A program made the position numbers and the translations under genes. A model generated the notes under the pieces. The model ran no database searches. It saw only the letters and a list, made by a program, of their open reading frames with translations, and was not told the origin of the DNA. DNA of 57,275 bases from Flavobacterium sp. BFFFF2 (lineage in GTDB: Bacteria > Bacteroidota > Bacteroidia > Flavobacteriales > Flavobacteriaceae): NCBI GenBank assembly GCA_002256385.1, contig NKJD01000021.1, positions 1 to 57,275 on the forward strand, written 5' to 3'. Of the stretch, positions 1 through 9,974 are shown one piece after another (position 1 is the stretch's first letter; every line of letters starts with the position of its first letter).

Positions 1-317
1 GGGATAAAGGTTATCTGTCTTCCACTCAACAAATAGATTTATTTCAATCGGCAAATATCATTTTGGAGACACCAATGAGAATGAATCAAAAAGGGTATGT
101 AAAACAGCCATATATCTTTAGAAAGGCAAGAAAAAGAATTGAAACATTGTTCTCACAATTATGTGATCAATTCAAAATAAGAAACAATTATGCAAAATCT
201 TTCGAGGGCTTTAAAACCAGAATATTGGCAAAAATTACAGCATTAACATTGGTTCAATATATCAACAAATTCATATTTGACAGACCAATTAATAATATCA
301 AAATTCAAATCAATTAA
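1..317 (+). pseudogene. IS982-family transposase, C-terminal part (cut by window edge)
   Basis: The frame is open from the first bases and begins with a DKGYLSS motif, typical of the second catalytic aspartate region of IS982-type DDE transposases. It continues through RKARKRIETLFSQL, where the glutamate would be the last DDE residue, and ends in the usual basic tail. An internal ATG at 63 is not the true start; the N-terminal half lies outside the window, so whether the copy is intact cannot be told. Shortly after the stop, at about 324-334, the palindrome ACCCAACGGGT could belong to the right terminal inverted repeat. That is an inference, because the left end is not visible. Confidence 0.8.
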
Positions 318-371
318 TTTCACCCAACGGGTTAATATACTCAATAATGTCTGTCATCATTTTTGACGTTA

Positions 372-441
372 CCAAATTACCTCATTTCCAAATTATCTCA
401 TTTCCAAATTATCTCATTTCCAAATTATCTCATTTCCAAAT
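372..441. repeat. 16-bp tandem repeat, four copies plus a partial
   Basis: The unit CCAAATTATCTCATTT is repeated four times head to tail, the first copy with one T-to-C change, followed by a partial copy. It fills most of the gap between the transposase remnant and the lipoprotein gene. The same unit recurs at 25472-25527, also upstream of a start codon. An open frame beginning at 347 reads through it, but that is a by-product of the repeat. Confidence 0.9.
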
Positions 442-499
442 TGCTCATTATTTCCCCGTTCCTTGTATTTTTGTGGTCGGAATTGCAATTCCTCCATGT

Positions 500-1111
500 A
501 TGACAGCCACCTCTTTTTGCCGCAGTAATTTATTTGTAAAAGTCCTTTTTGTAAGCATGCTGATTAGTAGTTGCCGCGAAAAAGAAGGGCCAGATCGATT
601 AGTCGTGCAGCAGCAGGCCGATGCCAAAATGGATGAATTATTGCGTGAATTGACCAAGAATTGGCAATTTCCGAACATTCAAGAAGCGCGCAGTTCCGGA
701 TCAACCCAACAACCTTGGCCCGCATGGCAAAATTTCTTGCGCGAATTGTCGCAAGCACCTGCTTTGCGCATCGATAATTTTCGTGAAAAAGCCATTTTGC
801 TCACTCGATTGAGCTACGAGGCGGAATTTCAACTTCCTTATTCGTACCAAAAACCAGCGATGAAAGCCCGCATGAGTGCGCTGAGAACACGCGTTACGAT
901 GCTCAATCAATATTTGCGGTTGAACCCATTGCCCATCAAAGAAATCAAGGAAACCATTCAAGAGATTAATGCAGAAATTGGTTCCATCGTGTCTGAAGCC
1001 AATGAATGGGAAGTAAAACAACGCATTCCAGTGGAAGAAGGCGAATCAGATATGAGGCAAATGAAAGACACCACCCGCGCCATTCCTTCCATTTCAAAGC
1101 CTTTACGATAA
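500..1111 (+). CDS. putative lipoprotein, unknown function
   Basis: I do not recognise the family. The frame opens at 347, but residues before 500 are encoded by the 16-bp repeat. From ATG 500 the protein is 203 residues with a lipoprotein-type signal: a basic start, a hydrophobic stretch and a lipobox LISSC at about residues 25-29, so it is probably a lipid-anchored envelope protein. The mature part is helical, rich in Glu, Arg and Gln, with a possible coiled coil around LRTRVTMLNQYLRLN and IKETIQEINAEIG. The stop abuts the mfd start with no gap, so the two are probably co-transcribed. A role connected with mfd is not implied by its sequence. Confidence 0.65.
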   Translation: MTATSFCRSNLFVKVLFVSMLISSCREKEGPDRLVVQQQADAKMDELLRELTKNWQFPNIQEARSSGSTQQPWPAWQNFLRELSQAPALRIDNFREKAILLTRLSYEAEFQLPYSYQKPAMKARMSALRTRVTMLNQYLRLNPLPIKEIKETIQEINAEIGSIVSEANEWEVKQRIPVEEGESDMRQMKDTTRAIPSISKPLR

Positions 1112-4100
1112 ATGCAAACGGTTGAACTTTTACGACTTTTTCAAGAATCATCATTATTGCGAAAGTCACAATCGGTGGTTGAAGCCCCATTTTCCACCCT
1201 GCATTGGAAAGGGCTGGCGGGTTCCTCGCTGCTTTTTTACTTGCAAGGATTTTTTAAAAACACCAACAAACCCATGGTATTGTTGGCCGAAAACAAGGAA
1301 CAAGCCGCCTATTACAGCAACGATTTGGAGCAGATGCTCGGCATGGAATCTGTATTATTTTATCCTTCCTCGTACCGCCGGCCTTATCAATTTGAAGATA
1401 CCGACAATGCCAATATCTTGTTGCGGGCCGAAGTGTTGAACCGCATCAATCAGACCAAGAAACCTTGGATCATAGTTAGTTATGCCGAGGCTTTGTTTGA
1501 AAAAGTAGTGACCCAACGCGAGCTCAAGCAACACACCCAAAGCATTCAGGTGGGCGACCAGTTGTCGCTCGATTTTTTGAATGAAGTGTTGTTTGAATAC
1601 GATTTTAAAAGGGTCGATTTTGTGAGCGAACCCGGCGAGTTTTCGGTACGTGGCGGTATCGTCGATGTGTTTTCATTCTCCAATGACTATCCGTATCGGT
1701 TGGAGTTTTTTGGCAATGAAATTGACAGCATTCGCACCTTTGATTTAAGCACGCAGCTGTCCGTTGCTAGCCAGAAAAAAATTACCATTGTACCCAATAT
1801 TGCCCAAAAAGAGTGGCTGCAAAACCGCATTTCGGTACTCGATTATTTGCCCGAAAACACCCTGTTGGTTTTGGCCAACACCGCTGCCAGTAAAGACCAA
1901 TTAGACCAATTTTACCAAAAAGCACAAGAGGCTTTTGCCAAATTAGACACCGAATTAAAACGACCCGAACCCGAGGCCTTATTTGTCAATGGCACGCAAT
2001 GGCTGCGCGACTGCGAGCGATTCAGGCGCATTGAACTGGGCTCGAATCCGGTTTTTGAAGCCGATTTGACGCAAGAGTTTCACTGCAAACCACAGCCCTC
2101 GTTCAACAAACAATTTGAGTGGTTATTAAACAATTTACAAGAAAACCACGCCGATGGGTTGCGCAATGTATTGTGCTGCACCAACGAAAGCCAAGCCGCC
2201 CGATTTCACGATATTTTTGAAAGCATCGATGAAGCCCAGCACGACAGTTTGGGAAAGCAATACACGACCTTGGTGTTTCCGTTGTTTGAAGGTTTTATAG
2301 ATGAAGCTTTGCAAATTGCCTGTTACACCGACCACCAAATATTTGAACGCTACCACAAATTTCAATTAAGAGGCGCCAACACCAAAAAGAGCCAATTTAC
2401 ACTCAACGAGTTGAATGCCATGACAGTGGGCGATTATGTTACCCATATCGACCACGGCATTGGCCGCTTTGGCGGTTTGCAAAAAATCCAAGTGGATGGC
2501 AAAACCCAAGAGGCCATTAAATTGGTATATGCCGACAACGACATCGTCTATGTGAGTATTCACGCTTTGCATAAAATTGCCAAGTTCAATGGCAAAGATG
2601 GTGTGACACCCAAAATTTACAAGTTAGGATCATCGGCTTGGAAAGCTTTAAAACAGAAAACCAAAGCCCGTGTCAAACACATTGCTTTTAACCTGATTCA
2701 ATTGTACGCCAAACGGCGCCTCGAACGGGGATTTGCCTGTGCGCCCGATAGTTATTTGCAAAAAGAACTCGAAAGTTCCTTTATATACGAAGATACCCCC
2801 GACCAGTTAAAAGCCACCCAAGATGTAAAAGCAGACATGGAACGCGACCGCCCCATGGACCGTTTGGTCTGTGGCGACGTGGGGTTTGGCAAAACGGAAG
2901 TGGCCATTCGCGCTGCTTTTAAAGCGGTGGACAATGGCAAGCAAGTGGCCATATTGGTGCCGACCACCATTTTGGCCTACCAGCATTACCGCACTTTTAC
3001 CGAACGACTCAAAGACATGCCGGTAACCGTGGGCTATTTGAACCGTTTTAGAACCGCCAAACAAAAGCAAGAAACCCTCAAAGACTTGGCCGAAGGCAAG
3101 GTCGACATCCTAATTGGCACCCACCAATTGGTGAATAAAAACGTGCAATACAAAGAGTTGGGCCTTTTGATTATTGACGAAGAACAAAAATTTGGGGTCA
3201 ATGTCAAAGACAAACTCAAAATCATAGCGCACAACGTAGATACGTTGACTTTGACCGCCACCCCCATTCCAAGAACCTTGCAGTTTTCGCTAATGGCCGC
3301 ACGCGATTTATCGGTGATTACAACACCGCCACCCAATCGGTATCCGATTGAATCGCAGGTAATTGGATTTAACGAAGAAGTGATACGCGATGCCATTGTA
3401 TATGAATTGCAGCGCAATGGGCAAGTGTTTTTCATCAATAACCGCATTGAAAACATCCGCGAAGTGGCGGGCATGATCCAGCGGTTGGTGCCCGATGCGC
3501 GCGTCGGTATTGGACATGGCCAAATGGAAGGGGCCAAACTCGAAGAACTCATGTTGGGCTTTATGAATGGCGATTTTGATGTGCTGGTAGCCACCACCAT
3601 TATTGAAAGTGGCTTGGATGTGCCCAACGCAAATACCATTTTTATTAACCAAGCCCACCAATTTGGTTTGTCCGATTTGCACCAAATGCGGGGTCGCGTG
3701 GGGCGCAGCAACAAAAAAGCTTTCTGTTATTTTATTTGTCCACCGTACTCGTCCATGACCGAAGAGGCGCGCAAACGCATCCAAGCTTTGGAACAATACA
3801 ACGAATTGGGCAGTGGGTTTAACATTGCCATGAAAGACCTCGAAATTCGAGGGGCTGGCGATTTGTTGGGAGCTGAACAAAGTGGGTTCATGAATGATAT
3901 TGGCTTTGAAACCTATCAAAAAATCATGAACGAAGCCATTGAAGAACTCAAAGACAATGAGTTTAAGGAGTTGTTCACCGATGAAAATGAAGGGCCCAAA
4001 GAGTTTGTGCGCGAAGTGCAAATTGACACCGATTTAGAATGGTTGTTCCCTGATAGTTACATTAATACGGTGTCAGAACGCCTGATTTTGTACAATGAAT

Positions 4101-4471
4101 TGAATGCGCTCACCTCCGATGAAGCACGGGCGGCCTACCGCCAACGATTGATTGATCGGTTTGGCCCCTTGCCCAAAGAGGCCGAAGAATTGGTGTGCAG
4201 CATGGCATTGAAGCAAAAAGCGATGGCCATGGGCATAGAGAAAATTATTTTAAAACAAGGACAATTCATTGGCTATTTTATTGCCGATCAACAATCTGAA
4301 TACTATCAATCAAATGCTTTTCAGCTGCTTTTACAGGCAGTATTAAAAGTGCCTCATCAGATGAAGCTCAAAGAAAAAATGACCAAAAATGGCTTGCGTT
4401 TGCTGCTCACCATTGACCGCATCAAATCGGTTCAGGCCGCGTTGGCCGCTTTGGATAGTTTGGGGGCGTAA
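1112..4471 (+). CDS. mfd: transcription-repair coupling factor Mfd
   Basis: Mfd recognises RNA polymerase stalled at a DNA lesion, pushes it off the template and recruits UvrA for nucleotide excision repair. The 1119-residue length fits the family. The N-terminal third has the UvrB-like module (YPSSYRRPYQFED; FSVRGGIVDVFS). A CarD-like RNA polymerase interaction domain follows (GDYVTHIDHGIGRFGG, about residue 440). The RecG-like translocase has Walker A GDVGFGKTE near residue 590, a DEEQ box (IIDEEQKFGV), the TATPIPRT motif and GRVGRSN motif VI. The C-terminal TRCF domain includes DLEWLFPDSYI. It directly follows the lipoprotein stop and seems intact. Confidence 0.97.
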   Translation: MQTVELLRLFQESSLLRKSQSVVEAPFSTLHWKGLAGSSLLFYLQGFFKNTNKPMVLLAENKEQAAYYSNDLEQMLGMESVLFYPSSYRRPYQFEDTDNANILLRAEVLNRINQTKKPWIIVSYAEALFEKVVTQRELKQHTQSIQVGDQLSLDFLNEVLFEYDFKRVDFVSEPGEFSVRGGIVDVFSFSNDYPYRLEFFGNEIDSIRTFDLSTQLSVASQKKITIVPNIAQKEWLQNRISVLDYLPENTLLVLANTAASKDQLDQFYQKAQEAFAKLDTELKRPEPEALFVNGTQWLRDCERFRRIELGSNPVFEADLTQEFHCKPQPSFNKQFEWLLNNLQENHADGLRNVLCCTNESQAARFHDIFESIDEAQHDSLGKQYTTLVFPLFEGFIDEALQIACYTDHQIFERYHKFQLRGANTKKSQFTLNELNAMTVGDYVTHIDHGIGRFGGLQKIQVDGKTQEAIKLVYADNDIVYVSIHALHKIAKFNGKDGVTPKIYKLGSSAWKALKQKTKARVKHIAFNLIQLYAKRRLERGFACAPDSYLQKELESSFIYEDTPDQLKATQDVKADMERDRPMDRLVCGDVGFGKTEVAIRAAFKAVDNGKQVAILVPTTILAYQHYRTFTERLKDMPVTVGYLNRFRTAKQKQETLKDLAEGKVDILIGTHQLVNKNVQYKELGLLIIDEEQKFGVNVKDKLKIIAHNVDTLTLTATPIPRTLQFSLMAARDLSVITTPPPNRYPIESQVIGFNEEVIRDAIVYELQRNGQVFFINNRIENIREVAGMIQRLVPDARVGIGHGQMEGAKLEELMLGFMNGDFDVLVATTIIESGLDVPNANTIFINQAHQFGLSDLHQMRGRVGRSNKKAFCYFICPPYSSMTEEARKRIQALEQYNELGSGFNIAMKDLEIRGAGDLLGAEQSGFMNDIGFETYQKIMNEAIEELKDNEFKELFTDENEGPKEFVREVQIDTDLEWLFPDSYINTVSERLILYNELNALTSDEARAAYRQRLIDRFGPLPKEAEELVCSMALKQKAMAMGIEKIILKQGQFIGYFIADQQSEYYQSNAFQLLLQAVLKVPHQMKLKEKMTKNGLRLLLTIDRIKSVQAALAALDSLGA

Positions 4472-4528
4472 AACGAGTTGATCATTCAATAGGAAAAGTC
4501 AGTCTCATACTTTTTTTTCCAAAATGAC

Positions 4529-4558
4529 TTGTCAAAGCGGCTCAGGTGCTTATATTTG
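4529..4558 (+). promoter_or_regulatory. Bacteroidota promoter of glgB
   Basis: TTG at 4529-4531 is followed after 19 bp by TATATTTG at 4551-4558. This matches the Bacteroidota -33 TTG / -7 TAnnTTTG arrangement exactly. It leaves a leader of roughly 20 nt before the glgB ATG at 4585 and suggests glgB is transcribed independently of mfd. Confidence 0.7.
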
Positions 4559-4584
4559 GAGTTCATAATTAGCACGCAACCCTT

Positions 4585-6528
4585 ATGAATCCCGTACAGC
4601 ATCATTCCCTCTTTACAGATTTTGACATCGAATTGTTCAAAGCTGGCAAACATTTTAAACTTTACGAAAAACTGGGTGCCCACCTCATTGAAGTCGATGG
4701 CGTCAAAGGCGTTTATTTTGCCGTTTGGGCCCCCTCGGCTCGGTCCGTTTCAGTGATTGGCAATTTTAACTATTGGATTCAGGGCGAACATGCTTTGCAT
4801 GTCCGTTGGGATAGTTCGGGCATTTGGGAAGGTTTTATTCCCGGCGTGGAACAAGGCGAAACCTATAAATTTAAAATTCAATCCAATAATGGCGGCATCG
4901 TCACCGAAAAGGCCGATCCGTTTGCCCTATATTGCGAAACCCCGCCACATACAGCTTCTGTTGTTTGGAACATCGATTATTCGTGGAAAGATGCCGATTG
5001 GATGGCCAAAAGAGCGGAAATCAACCGCCTTGACAAACCCTATTCGGTGTACGAAGTGCATTTGGGTTCTTGGAAGCGCAACACCGAGCAAAACCGCTCG
5101 TTAAGTTATTTGGAGTTGGCCGACGATTTGGTGGCTTATTTGCAAAAAATGAACTTTACGCATGTCGAATTCATGCCCATTATGGAATACCCCTACGATC
5201 CGTCGTGGGGCTATCAGTTGGTCGGATACTTTGCCCCGACTTCGCGTTTTGGCAAACCGCAAGACTTCATGGTGTTGGTGGACAAACTGCACCAAGCAGG
5301 CATCGGTGTTATCTTGGATTGGGTGCCGTCACATTTCCCTGAAGATGCACACGGTTTGGGCTTTTTTGATGGGTCCAATTTATATGAACACCCCGATCGC
5401 CGCCGAGGCTATCACCCTGATTGGAAAAGCTTGATTTTCAACTATGGGCGCAATGAAGTACGTTCCTTTTTAATTAGTAATGCCATTTTTTGGTTGCAAC
5501 AATACCATGCCGACGGCCTGCGGGTTGATGCGGTGGCCTCGATGCTTTATTTGGATTATTCTAGAAACGATGGCGAATGGGAACCCAACCAATTGGGTGG
5601 CCGCGAAAACTTAGAGGTCATCAGCTTTTTGAAAGACCTCAACGAAGCAGCTTATGGTATGAATGTAGGAATTCAGACCATAGCCGAAGAAAGCACCTCG
5701 TTCCCGATGGTTTCCAGACCTGCCTTTATGGGCGGCTTGGGATTTGGCATGAAATGGATGATGGGTTGGATGCACGACACCTTGGAATTCTTCAAAAAAG
5801 ACCCTGTTTACAGACGTTACCACCACAACGACATCAGTTTTTCAATGACGTATGCCTTTACCGAAAATTTCATGCTGCCCTTGTCGCATGACGAAGTCGT
5901 GTATGGCAAAAAATCAATATTGGGCCGCATGCCCGGCGACGATTGGCAGCGATTTGCCAATTTAAGGCTGCTATATGGCTATATGTTTACTCACCCCGGA
6001 GCAAAATTGTTGTTTATGGGTGGCGAATTTGGCCAACAAGAAGAATGGAATTTTGAAACGAGTTTGGATTGGCATGTGCTCAACAACCCGATGCACACGG
6101 GGATCCAACAATGTGTGGCCGATTTGAATGCTTTATACCGCCAATATCCAGCCTTGTACGAAAAACAATTTAGCCAAGACGGATTTGAATGGATCAATTA
6201 CGGCGACCAAGAAAACGTAGTATTGTCATATCTCCGCAAAGGAAATTCAGAAACAGAATATGTAATAGTGATTGCCAACTTTACCCCACTGGTAAGGGCT
6301 CAATACCGCATCGGACTTCCGTTTGAAGGCACTTTGACTGAAGTATTTAATTCGGATGCCCAAAAATATGGGGGCAGTGGTGTACACAATCCGAAAGCCA
6401 TCTCAACCGATCAGGAACCATGGAATGGCAAAGCATTTTCGGCTTCGGTAGTGGTGCCGCCTTTGGCAGCGGTGGCTTTTACTTTTAAAGCAACGACCAA
6501 AAAAGCGAAGAAAACAAAGGCTTTATAG
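4585..6528 (+). CDS. glgB: 1,4-alpha-glucan branching enzyme GlgB
   Basis: This GH13 enzyme makes alpha-1,6 branches in glycogen in the cytoplasm. The order is an N-terminal CBM48 (VYFAVWAPSARSVSVIGNFN, residues about 45-65), a TIM-barrel GH13 domain, and an all-beta C-terminal domain. The catalytic triad is visible: nucleophile Asp315 in GLRVDAVASM, acid/base Glu368 in TIAEESTSFP and Asp436 in LSHDEVVYGKKS. At 647 residues it resembles the shorter GlgB class without the extra N1 domain of enterobacterial enzymes. The C-terminus ends in a lysine-rich tail (TTKKAKKTKAL). No other glg genes adjoin, but a small CBM48-like protein gene lies at 40969. Confidence 0.95.
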   Translation: MNPVQHHSLFTDFDIELFKAGKHFKLYEKLGAHLIEVDGVKGVYFAVWAPSARSVSVIGNFNYWIQGEHALHVRWDSSGIWEGFIPGVEQGETYKFKIQSNNGGIVTEKADPFALYCETPPHTASVVWNIDYSWKDADWMAKRAEINRLDKPYSVYEVHLGSWKRNTEQNRSLSYLELADDLVAYLQKMNFTHVEFMPIMEYPYDPSWGYQLVGYFAPTSRFGKPQDFMVLVDKLHQAGIGVILDWVPSHFPEDAHGLGFFDGSNLYEHPDRRRGYHPDWKSLIFNYGRNEVRSFLISNAIFWLQQYHADGLRVDAVASMLYLDYSRNDGEWEPNQLGGRENLEVISFLKDLNEAAYGMNVGIQTIAEESTSFPMVSRPAFMGGLGFGMKWMMGWMHDTLEFFKKDPVYRRYHHNDISFSMTYAFTENFMLPLSHDEVVYGKKSILGRMPGDDWQRFANLRLLYGYMFTHPGAKLLFMGGEFGQQEEWNFETSLDWHVLNNPMHTGIQQCVADLNALYRQYPALYEKQFSQDGFEWINYGDQENVVLSYLRKGNSETEYVIVIANFTPLVRAQYRIGLPFEGTLTEVFNSDAQKYGGSGVHNPKAISTDQEPWNGKAFSASVVVPPLAAVAFTFKATTKKAKKTKAL

Positions 6529-6536
6529 CCCTTTTG

Positions 6537-7133
6537 CTAAAAAGCTATCAACGGTGCCTCATAGGGAAATGCAAATGACGCTAGGGGCATTTCGTTTAAA
6601 TAGGCGACCTCATCGGCTTGTTTCAACACCACGGGCATGCGCTGTTGGGTGTTGTGAATGTGCTGCATCATCGGGTTGGCCGAGGTAGTCAAAATGGTGA
6701 AAGTGCGCATTATATTTCCTTCAGTTGTAACCCAATCACTGTACAATCCAGCTAATGAAAAAATGGCTTGCTCACTACTTTGAATGATGTACGGCCGTTT
6801 CAATTTACCTTCGTGCCGCCATTCGTAAAAGCAAGTCACCGGAATCAGGCAGCGTTGCTGCACCGATTCTTTAAAACTGGGTTTTTGGTGAATGGTTTCT
6901 AGGCGGGCGTTTAACGTGAATTTGGCATTTTGTTGGTCATGTTGCCAAGTGGGCAGCAAGCCCCAATTTCCAAAAACAAGCTCTTCTTTATCATTACAAA
7001 CCAACGGCATGGCCGGAAAAGCAAACCCATTGATTTGTGTTTGCGGTGTAAATGAGGCAATTGGATCCGCCTTTCGTTGGTACCTTTTGGCTATAAATTC
7101 AGGCTTCTCTTGAATTCCGATAAAAAAACACAT
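6537..7133 (-). CDS. SRAP (HMCES/YedK) abasic-site shielding protein
   Basis: SRAP proteins crosslink covalently to abasic sites in single-stranded DNA through the N-terminal cysteine. The open frame extends to 7250, but I place the start at 7133 because Met-Cys there leaves Cys2 exposed after methionine removal, as the mechanism requires. Family motifs are present: TLNARLETI (the NARxET motif), CFYEW, and NTQQRMPVVL, the conserved His/RMP segment. The sequence after Cys2 is FFIG rather than the common GRF. The 198-residue length is normal. It converges on glgB, with the two stops 8 bp apart. Confidence 0.88.
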   Translation of the reverse strand: MCFFIGIQEKPEFIAKRYQRKADPIASFTPQTQINGFAFPAMPLVCNDKEELVFGNWGLLPTWQHDQQNAKFTLNARLETIHQKPSFKESVQQRCLIPVTCFYEWRHEGKLKRPYIIQSSEQAIFSLAGLYSDWVTTEGNIMRTFTILTTSANPMMQHIHNTQQRMPVVLKQADEVAYLNEMPLASFAFPYEAPLIAF

Positions 7134-7232
7134 AGCAGATTGGGTGTTGTTCAGGCACGAAAATACCATTTTTTTATTCACATAGCAGTCATATAAGAAC
7201 AGAAAAAAGAAAGGTTTTACGGGGAAAAATGA

Positions 7233-7263
7233 TTGGATGCTAAAAAGCAAGATTGTATCTTTG
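7233..7263 (+). promoter_or_regulatory. Bacteroidota promoter of pheT
   Basis: TTG at 7233-7235 and TATCTTTG at 7256-7263 are 20 bp apart and fit the -33/-7 consensus. The predicted leader before the ATG at 7326 is about 55-60 nt. Confidence 0.65.
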
Positions 7264-7325
7264 CGGGCTTAAATCAAATGATAACACACTCCCAATTTAT
7301 TGGGAAAATCACCTAATAGTTCTGA

Positions 7326-9749
7326 ATGAAAATATCCTATAATTGGCTGAAGCAATATTTAAAAATTGATTTGCCTTCAACAGAAATTGCCGACATCTTA
7401 ACCGATTTGGGCCTCGAAGTGGAAGCCATTGAAACCTATCAATCTGTGAAAGGCGGCTTGCAAGGCGTTGTGGTGGGCGAAGTCGTTCACTGCGAAAAAC
7501 ACCCCGATGCCGACCGATTAAGCATCACCAAAGTGAATATCGGAGCAACGGAACTATTGCCGATTGTTTGTGGCGCCCCCAATGTGGCCGCTGGTCAAAA
7601 GGTGGCTGTGGCTACCATTGGCACCACCTTGTTTGATGGCGAAGGGAAACCATTTGAAATCAAAAAAGGAAAAATCCGTGGGCAAGAAAGCCATGGCATG
7701 ATTTGCGCCGAAGACGAATTGGGATTGGGAGCGAGCCATGATGGTATTATGGTACTCGATGCGAAATGGGCCGTTGGCACCCCTTGCGCTGAAGTATTTC
7801 AAATTGAAAATGACGAAGTTTTTGAAATTGGACTCACGCCGAACCGCGCCGATGCCATGAGTCATTTGGGTGTTGCCCGCGATTTACGCGCGCGCTTATT
7901 ACTCAAAAACAACAACTTAGAACTTATTAGCCCGTCGGCAAGTACTTTTAGGGTCGACAAACGAACCCTGAAAATTGACATAGCCGTACAAGACGACAAA
8001 TTGGTTCCAAGATATTGCGGACTGACCATTTCTGGAATCACGGTAAAACCGTCGCCTGCTTGGTTGCAAAACCGCCTCAGCGCCATTGGCATTAGCCCGA
8101 AAAACAACATTGTCGATGTAACCAACTATATTTTACACGCCTTTGGCCAACCATTACACGCTTTTGATGCGTCCAAAATTCACGGTAAAATTGTCGTTCG
8201 CAAAGCAAAAGCAAAAGAAACCATCATAACGCTAGATGACCTGGAACGCAAATTGCATGAAGACGATTTGGTGATCGCCGATGACAAGAATGCGTTGTGC
8301 ATTGCTGGTGTGTTAGGCGGAAAAGATTCGGGTGTAAATGCAGAAACTACGACTTTGTTTTTAGAAAGCGCCTATTTCAACCCCGTGTCTATTCGGAAAA
8401 CAGCCAAAAGACAGGCTTTGAGCACCGATGCGTCGTTCCGATTTGAGCGCGGCATTGACCCAAACATCACTGAATACGCTTTAAAACGAGCGGCGCTCCT
8501 AATCAAAGAAGTAGCTGGTGGCGAAATCACTTCCGATTTGATTGATTTGTACCCCAAGAAAATCGAAGATTTCAGTGTGTTTTTAAATTTTGAAAAAACA
8601 TTCCGACTCATTGGCCAAGAATTGCCCAAAGAGGCCATTAAAAATATTTTAGCATCGCTTGACATTAAAGTAAATAGCATGTCTGACGCGGGCTTGGGCT
8701 TAACCATTCCCTCGTATCGGGTCGATGTGCAACGAGAAGTGGATGTCATTGAAGAAATTCTGCGGGTGTATGGCTACAATGCCATTCAGTTTTCAAAGAA
8801 AGTGCATGCCACCATGTCACGAATTGGCCGTACCGACGAACACCACATTCAACAAATTACCGCCAACCAACTAACGGCTTTGGGTTTCAATGAAATGATG
8901 AACAATTCATTGACAAGCCCGCAATATGCGGCGTTGAGCTCGTTATTAAAACCAGAAAACCAAGTCACCATATTAAATCCGTTGAGCCAAGATTTGGCCG
9001 CGATGCGTCAATCGTTGTTGTTCTCAGGTTTGGAAGCAGTGGCCTTTAACTGCAACCGAAAAAACCAAGACCTCCAGCTGTTTGAATTTGGGAAAACCTA
9101 CCACAAATTGCTTTCAGGCTACGAAGAAAACAAGCATTTGAGTTTGTTTTTAACTGGGCAACAAAGCGCAGAGCATTGGAACCGAACTTCAGAAGAAGTG
9201 ACGTTTTTTCAGCTTAAAGGCATCGTAATGACTTTGTTTGAACGATTGGGCATCACCAAATTAGAAACCAAACCGCTTACCACCGATGTGTTTTCAGAAG
9301 GGATTGCGTTGGTCTACAACAATGATGTGATTGCCGAATTGGGCGTGGTGAAAAAGAAAATTGCCAAAGCCTTTGACATCAAACAAGAAGTGCTTTACGC
9401 CGACCTCAATTGGAGTGCCATGGCGAAGGCGGTGAGTCCTAAAATTCGCATTGTGGAACCATCAAAATTCCCAGAAGTACGCCGCGATTTGGCTTTGCTC
9501 ATTCCTGCAAACATGACGTTTGAAACCTTATACCAAAATGCACGCATGGCCGAGAAATCGTTGCTGCAAGACATCACTTTGTTTGACGTATATGAAGGCG
9601 ACAAATTGCCCGAAGGCAGCAAGTCGTATGCCCTGCGTTTTACGTTGCAAGATCCGCAAAAGACACTCACAGATGTGCAAATTGAAAAGATTATGGGTAA
9701 AATTCAAAAACAACTCGAAACGAATTGCGAAGCGCAATTAAGATCATAG
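7326..9749 (+). CDS. pheT: phenylalanyl-tRNA synthetase beta subunit
   Basis: PheT is the large subunit of the (alpha-beta)2 enzyme that charges tRNA-Phe. The 807 residues show the expected series: a short N-terminal segment, a tRNA-binding OB fold (VVGEVVHCEKHPDADRL, about residues 48-64), B3/B4 editing domains, B5 (residues about 410-480), the catalytic-like core, and a C-terminal FDX-ACB anticodon-binding domain that begins near EPSKFPEVRRDLALLIP. pheS is not next to it, which is common in Bacteroidota. The gene has its own promoter and an intrinsic terminator. Confidence 0.96.
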   Translation: MKISYNWLKQYLKIDLPSTEIADILTDLGLEVEAIETYQSVKGGLQGVVVGEVVHCEKHPDADRLSITKVNIGATELLPIVCGAPNVAAGQKVAVATIGTTLFDGEGKPFEIKKGKIRGQESHGMICAEDELGLGASHDGIMVLDAKWAVGTPCAEVFQIENDEVFEIGLTPNRADAMSHLGVARDLRARLLLKNNNLELISPSASTFRVDKRTLKIDIAVQDDKLVPRYCGLTISGITVKPSPAWLQNRLSAIGISPKNNIVDVTNYILHAFGQPLHAFDASKIHGKIVVRKAKAKETIITLDDLERKLHEDDLVIADDKNALCIAGVLGGKDSGVNAETTTLFLESAYFNPVSIRKTAKRQALSTDASFRFERGIDPNITEYALKRAALLIKEVAGGEITSDLIDLYPKKIEDFSVFLNFEKTFRLIGQELPKEAIKNILASLDIKVNSMSDAGLGLTIPSYRVDVQREVDVIEEILRVYGYNAIQFSKKVHATMSRIGRTDEHHIQQITANQLTALGFNEMMNNSLTSPQYAALSSLLKPENQVTILNPLSQDLAAMRQSLLFSGLEAVAFNCNRKNQDLQLFEFGKTYHKLLSGYEENKHLSLFLTGQQSAEHWNRTSEEVTFFQLKGIVMTLFERLGITKLETKPLTTDVFSEGIALVYNNDVIAELGVVKKKIAKAFDIKQEVLYADLNWSAMAKAVSPKIRIVEPSKFPEVRRDLALLIPANMTFETLYQNARMAEKSLLQDITLFDVYEGDKLPEGSKSYALRFTLQDPQKTLTDVQIEKIMGKIQKQLETNCEAQLRS

Positions 9750-9770
9750 AGTGGTTCAACCCAAAATACG

Positions 9771-9798
9771 AAACCGGCCATTGAGCCGGTTTTTTTTT
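9771..9798 (+). terminator. intrinsic terminator of pheT
   Basis: The stem AACCGGC / GCCGGTT with loop CATTGA is followed by a run of eight or more T, 22 bp after the pheT stop. Confidence 0.9.
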
Positions 9799-9974
9799 GT
9801 GTACTATATTTATGTTGAAAAATGACAAATCAATTTTCAACGGAAAACTCAACCGAATATTCCAAGCACAATACAATTTCAAAATTCAAAACATCAGGAT
9901 TAATCAAACTAGTTTAAAAAGTCAAACTTCCTATATTATTTAAGGTACCATATAAACTGCAAAAAATGAATGAT

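Noticed and set aside
3034..4021. Two long minus-strand open frames (226 and 237 codons) inside mfd
   Set aside because: They are antisense shadows of a strongly conserved gene and have no protein-like motifs.
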